The notes beneath the pieces are model-generated. The model worked only from the letters and a program-made list of their open reading frames with translations, made no database searches and was not told the DNA's origin. Source: Candidatus Copromonas faecavium (nom. illeg.) (GTDB taxonomy: Bacteria > Bacillota > Clostridia > Lachnospirales > Lachnospiraceae). From it: DNA of 64,000 nt. Positions 1 to 9,352 of this stretch are shown here, piece by piece. Numbering within the stretch: the stretch's first letter is position 1; each line of letters begins with the position of its first letter. The stretch spans positions 1 through 64,000 of the forward strand of contig DVGC01000057.1 in assembly GCA_018712915.1 (NCBI GenBank), written 5' to 3'. The position numbers and the translations under genes are program-made.

Positions 1-1506
1 TATTTTTTCAACCTGTATAAAATTTTCAATGTTCATCAATTTAGCCTTGACTTTTTATTTGCAGGCTTATTCTCTTGGTTTTATTATGAAATCCTTGAGA
101 ATAAGCTGTCAACTTTTTTTATACCACACCAGACCAGAGCGGAATTAAAGGAAAGGGCCAAGGGATGTCTGAGACAGTATTACTGGGCGGCATTTCTCGT
201 CAGCCTGATTTTTTCGATTATCGGCGGTTTGGGCGGTGTCAATATTGATTCCGAATCCATAGATACCTTTTTTCATATCGATACTTCAGAAGTTGTGGAG
301 GATATGGCCGAAGGGGATTTCAGCTACGAGCTTTTTGCTTATGATGACTGGGGCAATGCGGGAAGAGCGGGAAGAATGGTGGTTCCGGGAGGAGGCGCTG
401 TTTCCGGGGCAGCTGCATCCCTTATCACGTCTGTTTTTGCCGGAGCTGTGATTGTGATTTTGCTGGTATCGGCCATAATCGGGATTTTTATCAGCCCGCT
501 GTTTGATGTGGGTACCCGGCGTTTCTATATGGAAAGCCGTCTGGCGGGCCGGTCTGTGGGAATCGACCGGATTCTCTGGGGATTTTCCAACGGATACCTA
601 AAAATCGTCAAGACGCAGTTTTTAAAGAACCTGATTCCTGCTGCGGTGATGGCTGGCTGTATGGCACCGGGAATCATTTTCCTGTTCCTTGGAGCAAGCC
701 TGAATGGAGCAATAGCAATGCTTGGGCTGATTCTTTTCATGGTTGGACTGATGGTGGGATCCGGCATCACAATCTGGCTGGAATACAGCTTTTTGATGGT
801 ACCGTATATCCTTTCTGAAAATCCTTCCATGAAGTCAAGGGACGCATTGAAGCTTTCCAGACAGATGATGGAAGGACATAAGTTCAATACCTTTGTCCTG
901 GGACTGTCCTTTTTCGGATGGGAACTTCTGGGACTGATGCTCTGCGGCGTGGGAATTTTGTTTGTTCAGCCGTATGTGGATGCAACCTTTGCGGAACTGT
1001 ACGCGGTTCTCAGAGTTCCTTACAGAGAACAGCTGGGCGGTTATGGTTATGAGGCCCAGGGCGGCTATGGTTATGGTCAGAATAACGGCTATGGAGCCGG
1101 ATATGGTTATGGCGGAAATGCCGGTTATGGCCAGGATAATGGTTACGGCGGAAACAATGGCTGCGGTCAGAACAATGGTTACGGTCAGAACAGCAGTTAC
1201 GGTCAGAACAGCGGTTACGGCAATGAAAACGGCTATAACCAGAATGACGGTTACGGAAATGGCTATGATCAGAACAGCGGCTATGGCAGACAGGATTCCT
1301 GGCAGGATCCTCAGGGAAGCGGATGGCAGCAGGGCGGCGGACAGTCTGAAGGAGATGTGTCCGGTCAGCGGCAGGCATCATCTGACCGGCAGTCTGAAAT
1401 GGACGAGAGAGCCGGCAGTGTCAGCCGTTCGGAGGGCGGCCCGGGACGTGGCTATTATCTGAACGGAAAGTTCTATCCCTATACGGATGAGGACACGAAG
1501 GAATAA
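1..1506 (+). CDS. DUF975 family integral membrane protein with Gly/Tyr/Asn-rich tail (5' end uncertain or outside window)
   Basis: The frame is open from base 1. The segment around 136-220 reads like the usual DUF975 N-terminus (a charged AELKERAK helix, then YYWAAFLVSLI and the first membrane span), but I find no in-frame ATG with a ribosome site, so the start is either a non-ATG codon or lies left of the window. Membrane spans follow at about bases 420-500, 625-700, 715-780 and 890-965. The family signature is clear: an amphipathic stretch SRDALKLSRQMMEG, then LSFFGWELLG and a PYVDATFAELYAVLR-like end. The function of DUF975 is unknown. The last 170 or so residues (from about 1030) are low complexity, built of degenerate GYG-x-(N/Q)-(N/S) units, then a hydrophilic Ser/Gln/Gly/Arg segment ending in YYLNGKFYPY. 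The tail is unusual compared with the membrane core. Confidence 0.75.
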   Translation, partial: YFFNLYKIFNVHQFSLDFLFAGLFSWFYYEILENKLSTFFIPHQTRAELKERAKGCLRQYYWAAFLVSLIFSIIGGLGGVNIDSESIDTFFHIDTSEVVEDMAEGDFSYELFAYDDWGNAGRAGRMVVPGGGAVSGAAASLITSVFAGAVIVILLVSAIIGIFISPLFDVGTRRFYMESRLAGRSVGIDRILWGFSNGYLKIVKTQFLKNLIPAAVMAGCMAPGIIFLFLGASLNGAIAMLGLILFMVGLMVGSGITIWLEYSFLMVPYILSENPSMKSRDALKLSRQMMEGHKFNTFVLGLSFFGWELLGLMLCGVGILFVQPYVDATFAELYAVLRVPYREQLGGYGYEAQGGYGYGQNNGYGAGYGYGGNAGYGQDNGYGGNNGCGQNNGYGQNSSYGQNSGYGNENGYNQNDGYGNGYDQNSGYGRQDSWQDPQGSGWQQGGGQSEGDVSGQRQASSDRQSEMDERAGSVSRSEGGPGRGYYLNGKFYPYTDEDTKE

Positions 1507-1533
1507 AACCGAGGAAAGAAAACCGGAGAAAGG

Positions 1534-2106
1534 ATGATGTCAATGGCAAAGGTTTATGCATTTGTATCGGATGGAATGGAAGAAGTGGAGTGCCTGGCGG
1601 TATGTGACGTGCTGGTGCGGGCCGGAATCGAAGTAAAGCTGGTTTCCATTATGGGAAAGAAGCAGGTGATTGGTTCCCACGGATTCCGTATAGAAGCAGA
1701 TGAGTTGTTTGAAGATATCCGGGACGAAGCAGACGTGCTGTTTCTTCCGGGAGGACTGCCGGGAACCAATCACCTGAAAGAGCACGAAGGACTGGCAGAG
1801 CTGCTGAAACGGCACAGCGCAGCCGGGAAACGGCTGGCGGCCATCTGCGCGGCGCCAAGTGTACTGGGCGGTCTGGGACTTTTAAAGGATCACCGCGCCA
1901 CCTGCTTTCCAGGATTTGAGGATCAGCTGTCCGGAGCCAGGTGTACAGGCGAAGGTGTGGTGACGGACGGCCTGATTACCACAGGACGGGGCATGGGATA
2001 CTCCATTGATTTGGGACTGGAGCTGGTACGGATTTTAAAGGATGAGGAGACGGCAGATACGCTGAAAAAGAAAATCCAGTATGATCGCGCAGGACACGTC
2101 GGATAA
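1534..2106 (+). CDS. DJ-1/PfpI family protein (ThiJ-like)
   Basis: A single-domain DJ-1/ThiJ/PfpI protein of about 187-190 residues. The nucleophile-elbow cysteine lies in AAICAAPSVLGGLG, and the conserved early acidic residue is in the DGMEEVE segment; both belong to the DJ-1 active site. Members act as small-molecule or protein repair enzymes (glyoxalase/deglycase claims are disputed) or oxidative-stress chaperones; the substrate cannot be read from sequence. Three in-frame ATGs (1534, 1537, 1543) follow a GGAGAAAGG ribosome site at 1525-1533. The third gives the best spacing and the family-like start MAKVYAF, so residue numbering is uncertain by three. It starts 27 bases after the DUF975 gene and could be co-transcribed with it. 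Confidence 0.88.
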   Translation: MMSMAKVYAFVSDGMEEVECLAVCDVLVRAGIEVKLVSIMGKKQVIGSHGFRIEADELFEDIRDEADVLFLPGGLPGTNHLKEHEGLAELLKRHSAAGKRLAAICAAPSVLGGLGLLKDHRATCFPGFEDQLSGARCTGEGVVTDGLITTGRGMGYSIDLGLELVRILKDEETADTLKKKIQYDRAGHVG

Positions 2107-2157
2107 AAACATTGGATGAAAACATTGAAAATAATACTGGTGTTTTTTCCATGGATA

Positions 2158-2166
2158 TGATATAAT
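2158..2166 (+). promoter_or_regulatory. Extended -10 promoter of tig
   Basis: TGATATAAT is a perfect -10 hexamer (2161-2166) with the TGn extension; no good -35 lies 17 bases upstream. It is about 80 bases before tig. The same nine bases precede the DUF5717 gene at 9306-9314. Confidence 0.6.
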
Positions 2167-2246
2167 GTTACGCGGCGTCGTTTGCCAAGGCGAGAATCCG
2201 GAAAACCCTTGTCCGGTATCGATATATTTAAGGAGGAACCTATACC

Positions 2247-3536
2247 ATGAGTTTACAGGTAGAAAAATCAGAGAAGAATACGGCAAAGCTTACGATTGAG
2301 GTGCCGGCAGAAAAGTTTGACGCAGCGGTGAAGAATGCGTACAACAAGAACAAGGGACGTTTTAACATTCCCGGATTCAGAAAAGGAAAAGCACCCTTTG
2401 AGATGATCAAGAAGATGTATGGCGCAGGCGTTTTTTACGAGGATGCAGTCAATGAAGTCATTGATGCCACCTATCCGGATGCCGCGAAGGAGAGCGGACT
2501 TGAGATCGTTTCCCGTCCGGAGATCAGCGTAGAGCAGATTGAAGAAGGAAAGAACCTGATTTATACGGCAGAGGTTGCTGTTAAGCCGGAAGTAACCCTG
2601 GGTGAGTACAAGGGCGTTGAAGTACAGAAGGTGAAGGCAGATGTGACCGACGCAGATATCGAGGCTGAGCTGAACATCGTGCGCGAGAAGAACTCCCGTC
2701 TGATTACCGTAGAAGACAGAGGAGTGGAGAACGGCGATCAGGTTACCATCGATTTCGACGGCTATGTGGACGGAAAGAGATTTGACGGCGGAAAAGGCGA
2801 GGATTATCCGCTGGTGATTGGTTCTCACACCTTTATTGATACGTTTGAGGAGCAGCTGATTGGAAAGACCACTGGTGAGGAGTGCGAAGTAAACGTGACC
2901 TTCCCGGAGGAGTATCATGTGGAAGAGTTGAAGAACAAGCCGGCTGTCTTTAAAGTAACCGTTAAGGAAATCCAGAGAAAGGAGCTTCCGGAGGTTAACG
3001 ATGAGTTTGCCAGCGAGGTATCCGATTTCGATACTCTGGAGGAGTACAAGAAGGATATTGCCGAGAAGGTAAAGACAGAGAAGGAGCAGGCTGCTAAGAC
3101 GGAGAATGAGAACCGGGTTGTGGAGAAGGTTGTGGAGAACGCATCCATGGAAATCCCGGATCAGATGGTAAATGAGCAGGTGGCAGGCATGGTGAATGAT
3201 TATGCCCGCAGACTGGAAAGCCAGGGAATCCCCTTCAAGCAGTACTGCGAGATCACCGGTATGACTGCTGATAAGCTGGGCGATCAGATGCGTCCCCAGG
3301 CTCTTAAGAGAATCAAGACCAGACTGACTCTGGAGGCGGTTGTAAAGGCTGAGAATATCACAGCCAGCGAGGAAGAGGTTGAGAAGCAGTTCGACCAGAT
3401 GGCAGAAACCTATAAGATGGAAAAAGAACAGATCAAGAATATGTTCGGCGAAGAGCAGTTAAATCAGCTGAAGGAGGATCTGGCTGTACAGGCTGCAGTG
3501 GACTTCCTTGTAGCGGAAGCAAAGCTTGCAGACTAA
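2247..3536 (+). CDS. tig: Trigger factor, ribosome-associated chaperone and peptidyl-prolyl isomerase
   Basis: Full-length trigger factor (429 aa). The N-terminal ribosome-docking domain carries the signature [12 protein letters not shown] near residues 43-54. The central FKBP-like isomerase domain is at about 150-240 (begins [15 protein letters not shown]). A long acidic/lysine-rich helical C-terminal domain forms the substrate cradle. It binds near the ribosomal exit tunnel and shields nascent chains in the cytoplasm. The ATG at 2247 follows AAGGAGGAA with good spacing. It stands first in the widespread Firmicutes order tig-clpP-clpX-lon-ysxC, linking folding of new proteins with their degradation. 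I see nothing odd in the sequence. Confidence 0.97.
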   Translation: MSLQVEKSEKNTAKLTIEVPAEKFDAAVKNAYNKNKGRFNIPGFRKGKAPFEMIKKMYGAGVFYEDAVNEVIDATYPDAAKESGLEIVSRPEISVEQIEEGKNLIYTAEVAVKPEVTLGEYKGVEVQKVKADVTDADIEAELNIVREKNSRLITVEDRGVENGDQVTIDFDGYVDGKRFDGGKGEDYPLVIGSHTFIDTFEEQLIGKTTGEECEVNVTFPEEYHVEELKNKPAVFKVTVKEIQRKELPEVNDEFASEVSDFDTLEEYKKDIAEKVKTEKEQAAKTENENRVVEKVVENASMEIPDQMVNEQVAGMVNDYARRLESQGIPFKQYCEITGMTADKLGDQMRPQALKRIKTRLTLEAVVKAENITASEEEVEKQFDQMAETYKMEKEQIKNMFGEEQLNQLKEDLAVQAAVDFLVAEAKLAD

Positions 3537-3571
3537 GTTCTGTTTGGGCAAGACGAAAGAGAAAGTGTGTG

Positions 3572-3613
3572 GATTGGGGATTGTTGCGGCATGTTCTGCG
3601 GCAGTCCCCAATC
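3572..3613 (+). other. Stem-loop in the tig-clpP spacer
   Basis: A perfect 9-bp inverted repeat (GATTGGGGA at 3572-3580, TCCCCAATC at 3605-3613) encloses a 24-base loop. No T tract follows, so it is not a standard terminator. It ends 36 bases before the clpP start and could be an RNA-processing or stability element that sets clpP level relative to tig. Confidence 0.5.
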
Positions 3614-3649
3614 AATTACAGGATGAAAAGCTTGGATGGAGGAATGACA

Positions 3650-4231
3650 ATGAGTTTAGTACCTTATGTGCTGGAATCAACCAGCAGAGGAGAGCGTTCC
3701 TACGATATTTATTCCCGTCTGTTAAAGGACCGGATTATTTTCCTCGGTGAGGAGGTCAATGATGTGACGGCCAGCCTGGTGGTGGCCCAGCTTCTGTTCC
3801 TGGAATCCGAGGATCCCAACAAGGATATCAATCTTTATATTAACAGTCCGGGCGGCTCTGTCACCGCCGGAATGGCTATTTATGATACGATGAACTATAT
3901 TAAGTGTGATGTCTGCACCACCTGCATCGGAATGGCAGCCAGCATGGGCGCCTTCCTTCTGGCCGGCGGAGCCAAGGGAAAACGGTTTGCCCTTCCAAAT
4001 GCGGAGATTATGATTCATCAGCCCTCCGGCGGCGCCCAGGGACAGGCGACGGATATCAACATTGTAGCAGAGCACATTACAAAGACAAAGAAGAAATTGA
4101 ACCAGATTCTGGCAGCCAATACAGGAAAGCCCCTGGAAGTGATTGAACAGGATACGGAGCGGGATTATTATATGTCAGCCGAGGAGGCTGTTGCTTACGG
4201 ACTGATTGATCGCGTGATCACGGGACATTAA
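3650..4231 (+). CDS. clpP: ATP-dependent Clp protease proteolytic subunit
   Basis: Caseinolytic serine protease, 193 aa from this start. The triad is visible: Ser98 in GMAASMGAF, His123 in MIHQPSGG and Asp172 in ERDYYM. It forms the double-heptamer chamber fed by ClpX and other Clp ATPases. I chose the ATG at 3650 (MSLVPYVLE, the normal family start) because GGAGG at 3638-3642 is seven bases upstream; an in-frame extension back to 3569 and an ATG at 3644 lack proper spacing. The N-terminus has no long propeptide. It is followed after 66 bases by its partner clpX. Confidence 0.97.
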   Translation: MSLVPYVLESTSRGERSYDIYSRLLKDRIIFLGEEVNDVTASLVVAQLLFLESEDPNKDINLYINSPGGSVTAGMAIYDTMNYIKCDVCTTCIGMAASMGAFLLAGGAKGKRFALPNAEIMIHQPSGGAQGQATDINIVAEHITKTKKKLNQILAANTGKPLEVIEQDTERDYYMSAEEAVAYGLIDRVITGH

Positions 4232-4297
4232 GCAGGTATGGAATGCGGGTGCTGGTTTGCAGCGGCCCGGATAGATTTTTGGAATTGAGGTGTAGCC

Positions 4298-5596
4298 ATG
4301 GCAGTAAGGCCAGAGGATAAAATCAGATGCTCTTTTTGCGGGAAGACCCAGGACCAGGTTCGCAAGATGATCGCCGGATCCAACAACGTGTTTATCTGTG
4401 ATGAATGCATTGAGCTTTGCGGTGAGATCCTGGAGGAGGAGCTGGGCGAGGAAGAGGCAGCGCCGGACTTCTCCGGAATTAACCTGTTAAAGCCAAAGGA
4501 TATGAAGGCGATTCTCGACGAGTATATCATTGGACAGGATGAGGCGAAAAAGGTCCTTTCCGTGGCGGTATACAATCATTACAAGAGAATTACCTCAAAA
4601 AAGGGAAGCGACATTGAGCTTCAGAAAAGCAATGTTTTGATGCTGGGTCCCACCGGTTCAGGAAAGACCTATCTGGCCCAGACTCTGGCAAAGCTTTTAA
4701 ATGTGCCCTTTGCCATTGCAGATGCGACGACATTAACTGAAGCCGGATATGTGGGTGAGGATGTGGAGAACATCCTGCTGAAGCTGATTCAGGCGGCGGA
4801 CAATGACGTGAGCCGGGCGGAATACGGAATTATTTATATCGACGAGATTGATAAGATTACAAAGAAATCCGAGAATGTTTCCATTACGAGAGACGTTTCC
4901 GGTGAAGGCGTCCAGCAGGCCCTTTTAAAGATTTTGGAGGGCACAATGGCCAGTGTGCCGCCCCAGGGAGGAAGAAAGCATCCTCAGCAGGAGCTGATCC
5001 AGATTGATACGACCAACATTCTGTTTATCTGCGGCGGAGCCTTTGACGGACTGGAAAAGATTGTGGAGTCCAGGATGGAAACCGGTTCCATCGGCTTTAA
5101 TGCCAAGGTGGTGGATAAGCAGAATTCTGATATCAGCAAGCTCCTTCGTCAGGTGATGCCTCAGGATTTGACAAAATTCGGTCTGATTCCTGAATTTGTG
5201 GGCCGTGTTCCTGTGGTGGTATCCCTGGAGCTTCTGGATGAGGATGCGCTGGTTCGGATTTTAACGGAGCCGAAGAATGCCATTATCAAGCAGTATCAGC
5301 GTCTGTTTGAACTGGATGATGTAAAGCTGGAATTTACGCCCGGTGCCGTCAGAGCCATCGCTCATATGGCGGTGGAGCAGAAAACCGGCGCCAGAGGACT
5401 TCGCTCTATCATTGAATCGGTGATGATGGATATGATGTACGAGATTCCTTCCGATTCCGGAGTGGGAATCTGTACGGTCACCGAGGATGCGGTGACAAAG
5501 AAGGCAAAGCCGGAGCTGGTATATCGGGATGTGACTGTTCCGAGAAAGACGCTGGCCGGAAGGTCGAGAAAGGACAGCCGGGGCGAAATTGCGTAG
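4298..5596 (+). CDS. clpX: Clp protease ATP-binding subunit ClpX
   Basis: AAA+ unfoldase that delivers tagged proteins (for example ssrA-tagged ones) to ClpP. The N-terminal zinc-binding domain has Cys11, Cys14, Cys34 and Cys37 (CSFC and CDEC). Walker A GPTGSGKT is near residue 117, Walker B is IIYIDEIDK, and the sensor-2 region is [10 protein letters not shown]. Length 432 aa is typical. The pore loop GYVGEDVE is present. It sits between clpP and lon in the proteolysis cluster, so all ClpXP parts are made together. smpB and the tmRNA gene lie 43-50 kb downstream in the same window. Confidence 0.98.
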   Translation: MAVRPEDKIRCSFCGKTQDQVRKMIAGSNNVFICDECIELCGEILEEELGEEEAAPDFSGINLLKPKDMKAILDEYIIGQDEAKKVLSVAVYNHYKRITSKKGSDIELQKSNVLMLGPTGSGKTYLAQTLAKLLNVPFAIADATTLTEAGYVGEDVENILLKLIQAADNDVSRAEYGIIYIDEIDKITKKSENVSITRDVSGEGVQQALLKILEGTMASVPPQGGRKHPQQELIQIDTTNILFICGGAFDGLEKIVESRMETGSIGFNAKVVDKQNSDISKLLRQVMPQDLTKFGLIPEFVGRVPVVVSLELLDEDALVRILTEPKNAIIKQYQRLFELDDVKLEFTPGAVRAIAHMAVEQKTGARGLRSIIESVMMDMMYEIPSDSGVGICTVTEDAVTKKAKPELVYRDVTVPRKTLAGRSRKDSRGEIA

Positions 5597-5602
5597 TGAT
5601 GT

Positions 5603-5640
5603 GGGGCTGCTGCAAAGAAATTTACAGCAGCCCCAGACTT
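5603..5640 (+). terminator. Hairpin between clpX and lon, weak terminator or processing site
   Basis: A perfect 10-bp GC-rich stem (GGGGCTGCTG at 5603-5612, CAGCAGCCCC at 5625-5634) with a 12-base loop. Only a short, interrupted T tract follows (AGACTTTTAC), so termination is probably partial. Confidence 0.5.
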
Positions 5641-5668
5641 TTACAGCGGAAAAAAGGAGATTAAACAG

Positions 5669-7984
5669 GTGGAAGGAAAACTGATCACACTTCCTGCCAT
5701 AGCGCTGCGGGGACTGACGGTGCTTCCGGAGCTGATTCAGCATTTTGATATCAGCCGGGAGAAATCGGTAAGTGCCCTGGAGCATGCCATGGTGGGAGAG
5801 CAAAAGGTCTTTCTGGTAACCCAGAGGCATCCGGAGGAAGAGGATCCGGATATTTCCGGGCTGTACCAGATGGGAACGATTGCCAAGATAAAGCAGCTGG
5901 TAAAAATGCCCGGCGGCGTCATCCGCGTGATGGTGGAGGGAGAGAGCCGGGCAGAACTGGTGAATCTTCTGGAAAACGGCCCCTGTCTTCAGGCGGAGAT
6001 TGCGGAAGCGCCGATGAAGGAAGAAAATCTGAGCCCGGCGGCCAGGGAGGCCATGAGCCGGATTGTAAGAGAAAAGCTGGAGGAATTTGGCAATTCCAAT
6101 CCCAAGACCGTAAAGGACTTTATGGGAAGTCTGCTGGCCATTCAGGACCTGGAGGAGCTTTTGGTTCAGACGGTCAACCAGTTTCCCTGGGATTATACGG
6201 TCAAGCAGGAAATGCTGGAATGCGACTATCTGAGCCATCTTTATGACCGGGTGGTTTTCTATCTGATGCGGGAGCTGGAGGTGCTTCGCATCAAAAGAGA
6301 GTATCAGGCCAAGGTCAAGGCCAATGTGGACAAGAATCAGCGGGATTATATCCTGAGAGAGGAACTGAAGGTCATCCAGGAGGAACTGGGAGACGAGTAT
6401 ACAGGATCGGATGCGGATACCTATCTGGAACAGCTGGAAAAGCTGAATGCCGACAAGGAGACGAAGGATAAAATCCGTAAGGAGATCATGCGCTTTAAGG
6501 CCATGCCCGGCGGCGGTCAGGAGGCCAATGTGCTTCGCACGTATATTGAAACCGTACTGGAGCTGCCCTGGAAGAAGATGACCAGGGACAATCAGGACCT
6601 GGTTCATGCAGAAAAGATTCTGGAGGAGGATCATTACGGCCTTGAGAAGGTGAAGGAGCGCGTCCTGGAATATCTGGCGGTGCGGACTCTGACGAAAAAG
6701 GGAACAAGCCCCATCCTCTGTCTGGTGGGTCCTCCGGGAACGGGAAAGACGTCCATTGCCCGTTCTGTGGCCCGGGCGCTGGGAAAGAAGTATGTGCGGA
6801 TCAGCCTGGGAGGAATCCATGACGAGGCGGAAATCCGCGGCCACAGAAAGACCTATGTGGGAGCCATGCCGGGACGGATTGCCGAGGCCATGCGCCAGGC
6901 CGGCTCTGCCAATCCGCTGATGCTGTTAGATGAGATTGACAAGGTGTCCAGTGATTACAGAGGGGATACATCTTCGGCTCTTCTGGAGGTTCTGGACGGG
7001 GAACAGAATGTGAAATTCCGGGATCATTACGTGGAGATTCCGCTGGATTTATCCAATGTGCTGTTTATTGCCACAGCCAATACAACCCAGACCATTCCGG
7101 GCCCCCTGCTGGATCGAATGGAAGTTATTGAAGTTTCCAGCTATACGGAAAATGAAAAATTCCATATCGCAAGGAAATATCTGGTTCCCAAGCAGCTGGA
7201 GCGCAATGGCCTGACCGATTCGGAACTGACCATCAGCGACAAGGCACTGGAGAAAATCATCCATAATTACACCAGAGAGGCCGGTGTCCGGAATCTGGAA
7301 AGAAGAATCGGCGAGATCTGCCGGAAAGCGGCCAGGGAGTTTTTGGAGAAAAAGAGGAAGGCAGTCCGGGTAACGGAGTCCAACCTGGAAAAATACCTGG
7401 GGAAGGAAAAGATTACCTTTGAGAATGCCAACGAGGAAGATGAGGTGGGCATCGTCCGCGGTCTGGCCTGGACCAGTGTGGGCGGAGATACTCTGCAGAT
7501 TGAGGTCAACATCATGCCCGGAGACGGAAAGCTGCAGATGACCGGACAGATGGGAGACGTGATGAAGGAGTCGGCCCAGATTGCCCTGACCTATGTGCGT
7601 TCCGTGGCACCCTCCTATGGAGTGGATAAGGATTTCTTTAAGACCCACGACATTCATCTGCACATTCCCGAGGGAGCGGTTCCCAAGGACGGACCTTCTG
7701 CCGGCATCACCATGGCCACTGCCATGCTCTCTGCGGTGACGGAGAAAAAGGTGAAGGCCAGCGTGGCCATGACCGGGGAACTGACCTTAAGAGGACGGGT
7801 TCTGCCCATCGGCGGCTTAAAGGAAAAGACTCTGGCGGCCAGAATGGCCCATATGAAGAAGGTTCTTGTTCCGGATAAGAACCGTCCGGATATGGCCGAG
7901 CTTTCCAAAGAGATCACGAAGGGAATGGAGATTGTTTATGTAAAAACCATGGATGATGTGGTTCGGGAGGCGTTTGTTTCCTGA
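5669..7984 (+). CDS. lon: ATP-dependent protease Lon (LonA)
   Basis: Full-length LonA (771 aa). The N-terminal substrate-binding domain starts with LPAIALRGLTVLP, a coiled helical region follows, then the AAA+ module with Walker A GPPGTGKT near residue 353 and LMLLDEIDK. The C-terminal protease domain has the catalytic Ser in KDGPSAGITMATA (about residue 676) and the Lys in GGLKEKTLAA (about 719). It degrades misfolded and selected regulatory proteins in the cytoplasm. The start is GTG at 5669, with AAGGAGA eight bases upstream; no in-frame ATG fits better. ysxC follows after 32 bases, the standard Firmicutes arrangement. Confidence 0.97.
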   Translation: MEGKLITLPAIALRGLTVLPELIQHFDISREKSVSALEHAMVGEQKVFLVTQRHPEEEDPDISGLYQMGTIAKIKQLVKMPGGVIRVMVEGESRAELVNLLENGPCLQAEIAEAPMKEENLSPAAREAMSRIVREKLEEFGNSNPKTVKDFMGSLLAIQDLEELLVQTVNQFPWDYTVKQEMLECDYLSHLYDRVVFYLMRELEVLRIKREYQAKVKANVDKNQRDYILREELKVIQEELGDEYTGSDADTYLEQLEKLNADKETKDKIRKEIMRFKAMPGGGQEANVLRTYIETVLELPWKKMTRDNQDLVHAEKILEEDHYGLEKVKERVLEYLAVRTLTKKGTSPILCLVGPPGTGKTSIARSVARALGKKYVRISLGGIHDEAEIRGHRKTYVGAMPGRIAEAMRQAGSANPLMLLDEIDKVSSDYRGDTSSALLEVLDGEQNVKFRDHYVEIPLDLSNVLFIATANTTQTIPGPLLDRMEVIEVSSYTENEKFHIARKYLVPKQLERNGLTDSELTISDKALEKIIHNYTREAGVRNLERRIGEICRKAAREFLEKKRKAVRVTESNLEKYLGKEKITFENANEEDEVGIVRGLAWTSVGGDTLQIEVNIMPGDGKLQMTGQMGDVMKESAQIALTYVRSVAPSYGVDKDFFKTHDIHLHIPEGAVPKDGPSAGITMATAMLSAVTEKKVKASVAMTGELTLRGRVLPIGGLKEKTLAARMAHMKKVLVPDKNRPDMAELSKEITKGMEIVYVKTMDDVVREAFVS

Positions 7985-8016
7985 ACCGCTTCTCCGGTCC
8001 AAGAATGGAGGAAGCT

Positions 8017-8628
8017 ATGATTATCAGATCTGTGGAGCTGGAGACGGTATGCGGCATCACCAGCAAGCTGCCGGAAAACGACAGGCCGGAATTTGCCTTT
8101 GCTGGGAAGTCCAACGTGGGAAAGTCTTCTCTGATCAATGGACTTATGAACCGGAAAGCCCTGGCAAGGACATCGTCCCAGCCGGGAAAAACACAGACCA
8201 TCAATTTTTATAATATCAATGGGGAACTGTACTATGTGGATCTGCCCGGGTACGGATATGCAAAAGTACCTCTGGCGGAAAAACAGAAGTGGGGGAAGAT
8301 GATTGAGAATTATCTTCACCGTTCCAAGATGTTAAAATGCGTCTTTCTTCTGGTGGATATCCGTCATGAGCCGTCGGCCAACGACAAAATGATGTATGAC
8401 TGGATGGTACACAATGGGTTCCGGCCGGTGATTATCGCTACCAAGCTGGATAAGATCAACCGGAGCCAGGTTCAGAAGCAGATAAAGCTCATCCGTACCG
8501 GTCTGGGAATGGAAAAGAATGATCTTCTGTTTCCGTTTTCTGCTCAGACCAAGCAGGGGCGTGAGGAAATCTGGGCATATATTGACGAGCTGACCGGGAA
8601 AGCGAAGGAAGAGCAGGAGGCACATTAG
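8017..8628 (+). CDS. ysxC: Ribosome biogenesis GTPase YsxC/EngB
   Basis: TRAFAC-class GTPase needed for assembly of the large ribosomal subunit. G1 is GKSNVGKSS, the switch-I Thr lies in TSSQPGKTQT, G3 is DLPGYG, G4 is TKLDK and G5 is the FSAQ segment. Length is 203 aa from ATG 8017, which has GGAGG at 8007-8011; the ATG at 8005 overlaps that ribosome site and is rejected. The gene follows lon closely and is probably co-transcribed. Its stop codon overlaps the stop of the opposing DUF4364 gene by four bases. Confidence 0.95.
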   Translation: MIIRSVELETVCGITSKLPENDRPEFAFAGKSNVGKSSLINGLMNRKALARTSSQPGKTQTINFYNINGELYYVDLPGYGYAKVPLAEKQKWGKMIENYLHRSKMLKCVFLLVDIRHEPSANDKMMYDWMVHNGFRPVIIATKLDKINRSQVQKQIKLIRTGLGMEKNDLLFPFSAQTKQGREEIWAYIDELTGKAKEEQEAH

Positions 8629-9152
8629 GAATCGGATTCCATCAATGCCTTCATCACATAAGCGTAGATTTCCTGGCTCCGCTCTTTCCAGTGACCGCAC
8701 ATGATTTCTGCCTGTTCCTTATCAGGAACGGATACGTCAAGGCCGATGAGGATGGATTTTCCCTCCCGGACCTCACAGTGAACCACATAGTCCTGATTGG
8801 TGGACTTGTAGAAATCAGAGATCACGCCTACTTCGTTGCGGAGACGGAATTTGTTTTCCTTCAGGTAGGTATTGATGTCTTCAATAATGGCCTGAGAAAT
8901 ATTTTTTCCGAAGAAGGAGAGGGTTTCCTCTCCTTCTTTTGTGCTTTCATAACGGGAAACGTTGTGGATGGTCTCCACCTTGATTAATCCTGCTTCATGG
9001 AGCTCGTTCAATGCCTGCTGGAGGGTAAAATAAGAGGTATATTCATTCCCCAGGAAAAAATCTGTCAGCTGGGCGTTGGTTAACGGAAAATTTACGTGCC
9101 CCAGCATATAAAGGATCATCAGTTTATAAAGGGTGATGGGATCTGACAGCAT
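8625..9152 (-). CDS. DUF4364 family protein, winged-helix-like
   Basis: A 175-residue protein matching DUF4364, a Clostridia family of unknown function. The N-terminal half (LYKLMILYMLGHV, then LTNAQLTDFFL and a helix ending in LIKVE) has the pattern of a winged-helix DNA-binding domain, followed by an alpha/beta C-terminal half (ILIGLDVSVPDKEQAEIM). A regulatory role is likely but unproven. The start at 9152 is chosen because AAGGAG lies eight bases upstream on the minus strand; a 21-residue upstream extension has no ribosome site. It converges on ysxC and is divergent from the DUF5717 operon, which it could regulate (inference from position only). Confidence 0.8.
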   Translation of the reverse strand: MLSDPITLYKLMILYMLGHVNFPLTNAQLTDFFLGNEYTSYFTLQQALNELHEAGLIKVETIHNVSRYESTKEGEETLSFFGKNISQAIIEDINTYLKENKFRLRNEVGVISDFYKSTNQDYVVHCEVREGKSILIGLDVSVPDKEQAEIMCGHWKERSQEIYAYVMKALMESDS

Positions 9153-9186
9153 ATTCACGGCTCCTTTGTCTTGAACATTCATCTCT

Positions 9187-9215
9187 ATTCTACAGGTTTC
9201 TGCCCGGGGATTCAA
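9187..9215 (-). promoter_or_regulatory. Promoter of the DUF4364 gene
   Basis: On the minus strand TTGAAT (9210-9215), 17 bases, TAGAAT (9187-9192), followed 35 bases later by the start codon. Confidence 0.55.
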
Positions 9216-9305
9216 GTTCTTTTTTCAGAAAACCCTGATTGGAAGCGGGTGGCGGGACGGCGGGGGAATTTCGTCGATTTTTGTAGTGTATTTGGGCGGA
9301 AAATG

Positions 9306-9314
9306 TGATATAAT
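9306..9314 (+). promoter_or_regulatory. Extended -10 promoter of the DUF5717-DUF5716-TPR-uxaC cassette
   Basis: TGATATAAT, a perfect -10 with TGn extension and no clear -35. It lies about 150 bases before the first gene, leaving a long untranslated leader. Confidence 0.6.
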
Positions 9315-9326
9315 GGGCCCAAGCGG

Positions 9327-9352
9327 GCCTGCGCGGGTCTGTCCGCGCAGGC
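9327..9352 (+). other. GC-rich leader hairpin before the DUF5717 gene
   Basis: A perfect 10-bp stem, GCCTGCGCGG (9327-9336) and CCGCGCAGGC (9343-9352), with a six-base loop, starts about a dozen bases after the -10 box. No T tract follows. It would sit at the very 5' end of the transcript. The remaining leader to 9447 is GC-rich and holds no reading frame I can support. Confidence 0.6.

Noticed and set aside
962-1462. Met/Thr/Arg-rich open frame of 166 codons
   Set aside because: It is the second frame of the GYGQNN-coding repeats in the DUF975 tail; its repetitive look comes from the repeat DNA.
5261-6844. A 527-codon open frame on the minus strand
   Set aside because: It lies wholly opposite the end of clpX and the first half of lon, whose motifs are intact. 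No ribosome site, no family; a codon-bias shadow.
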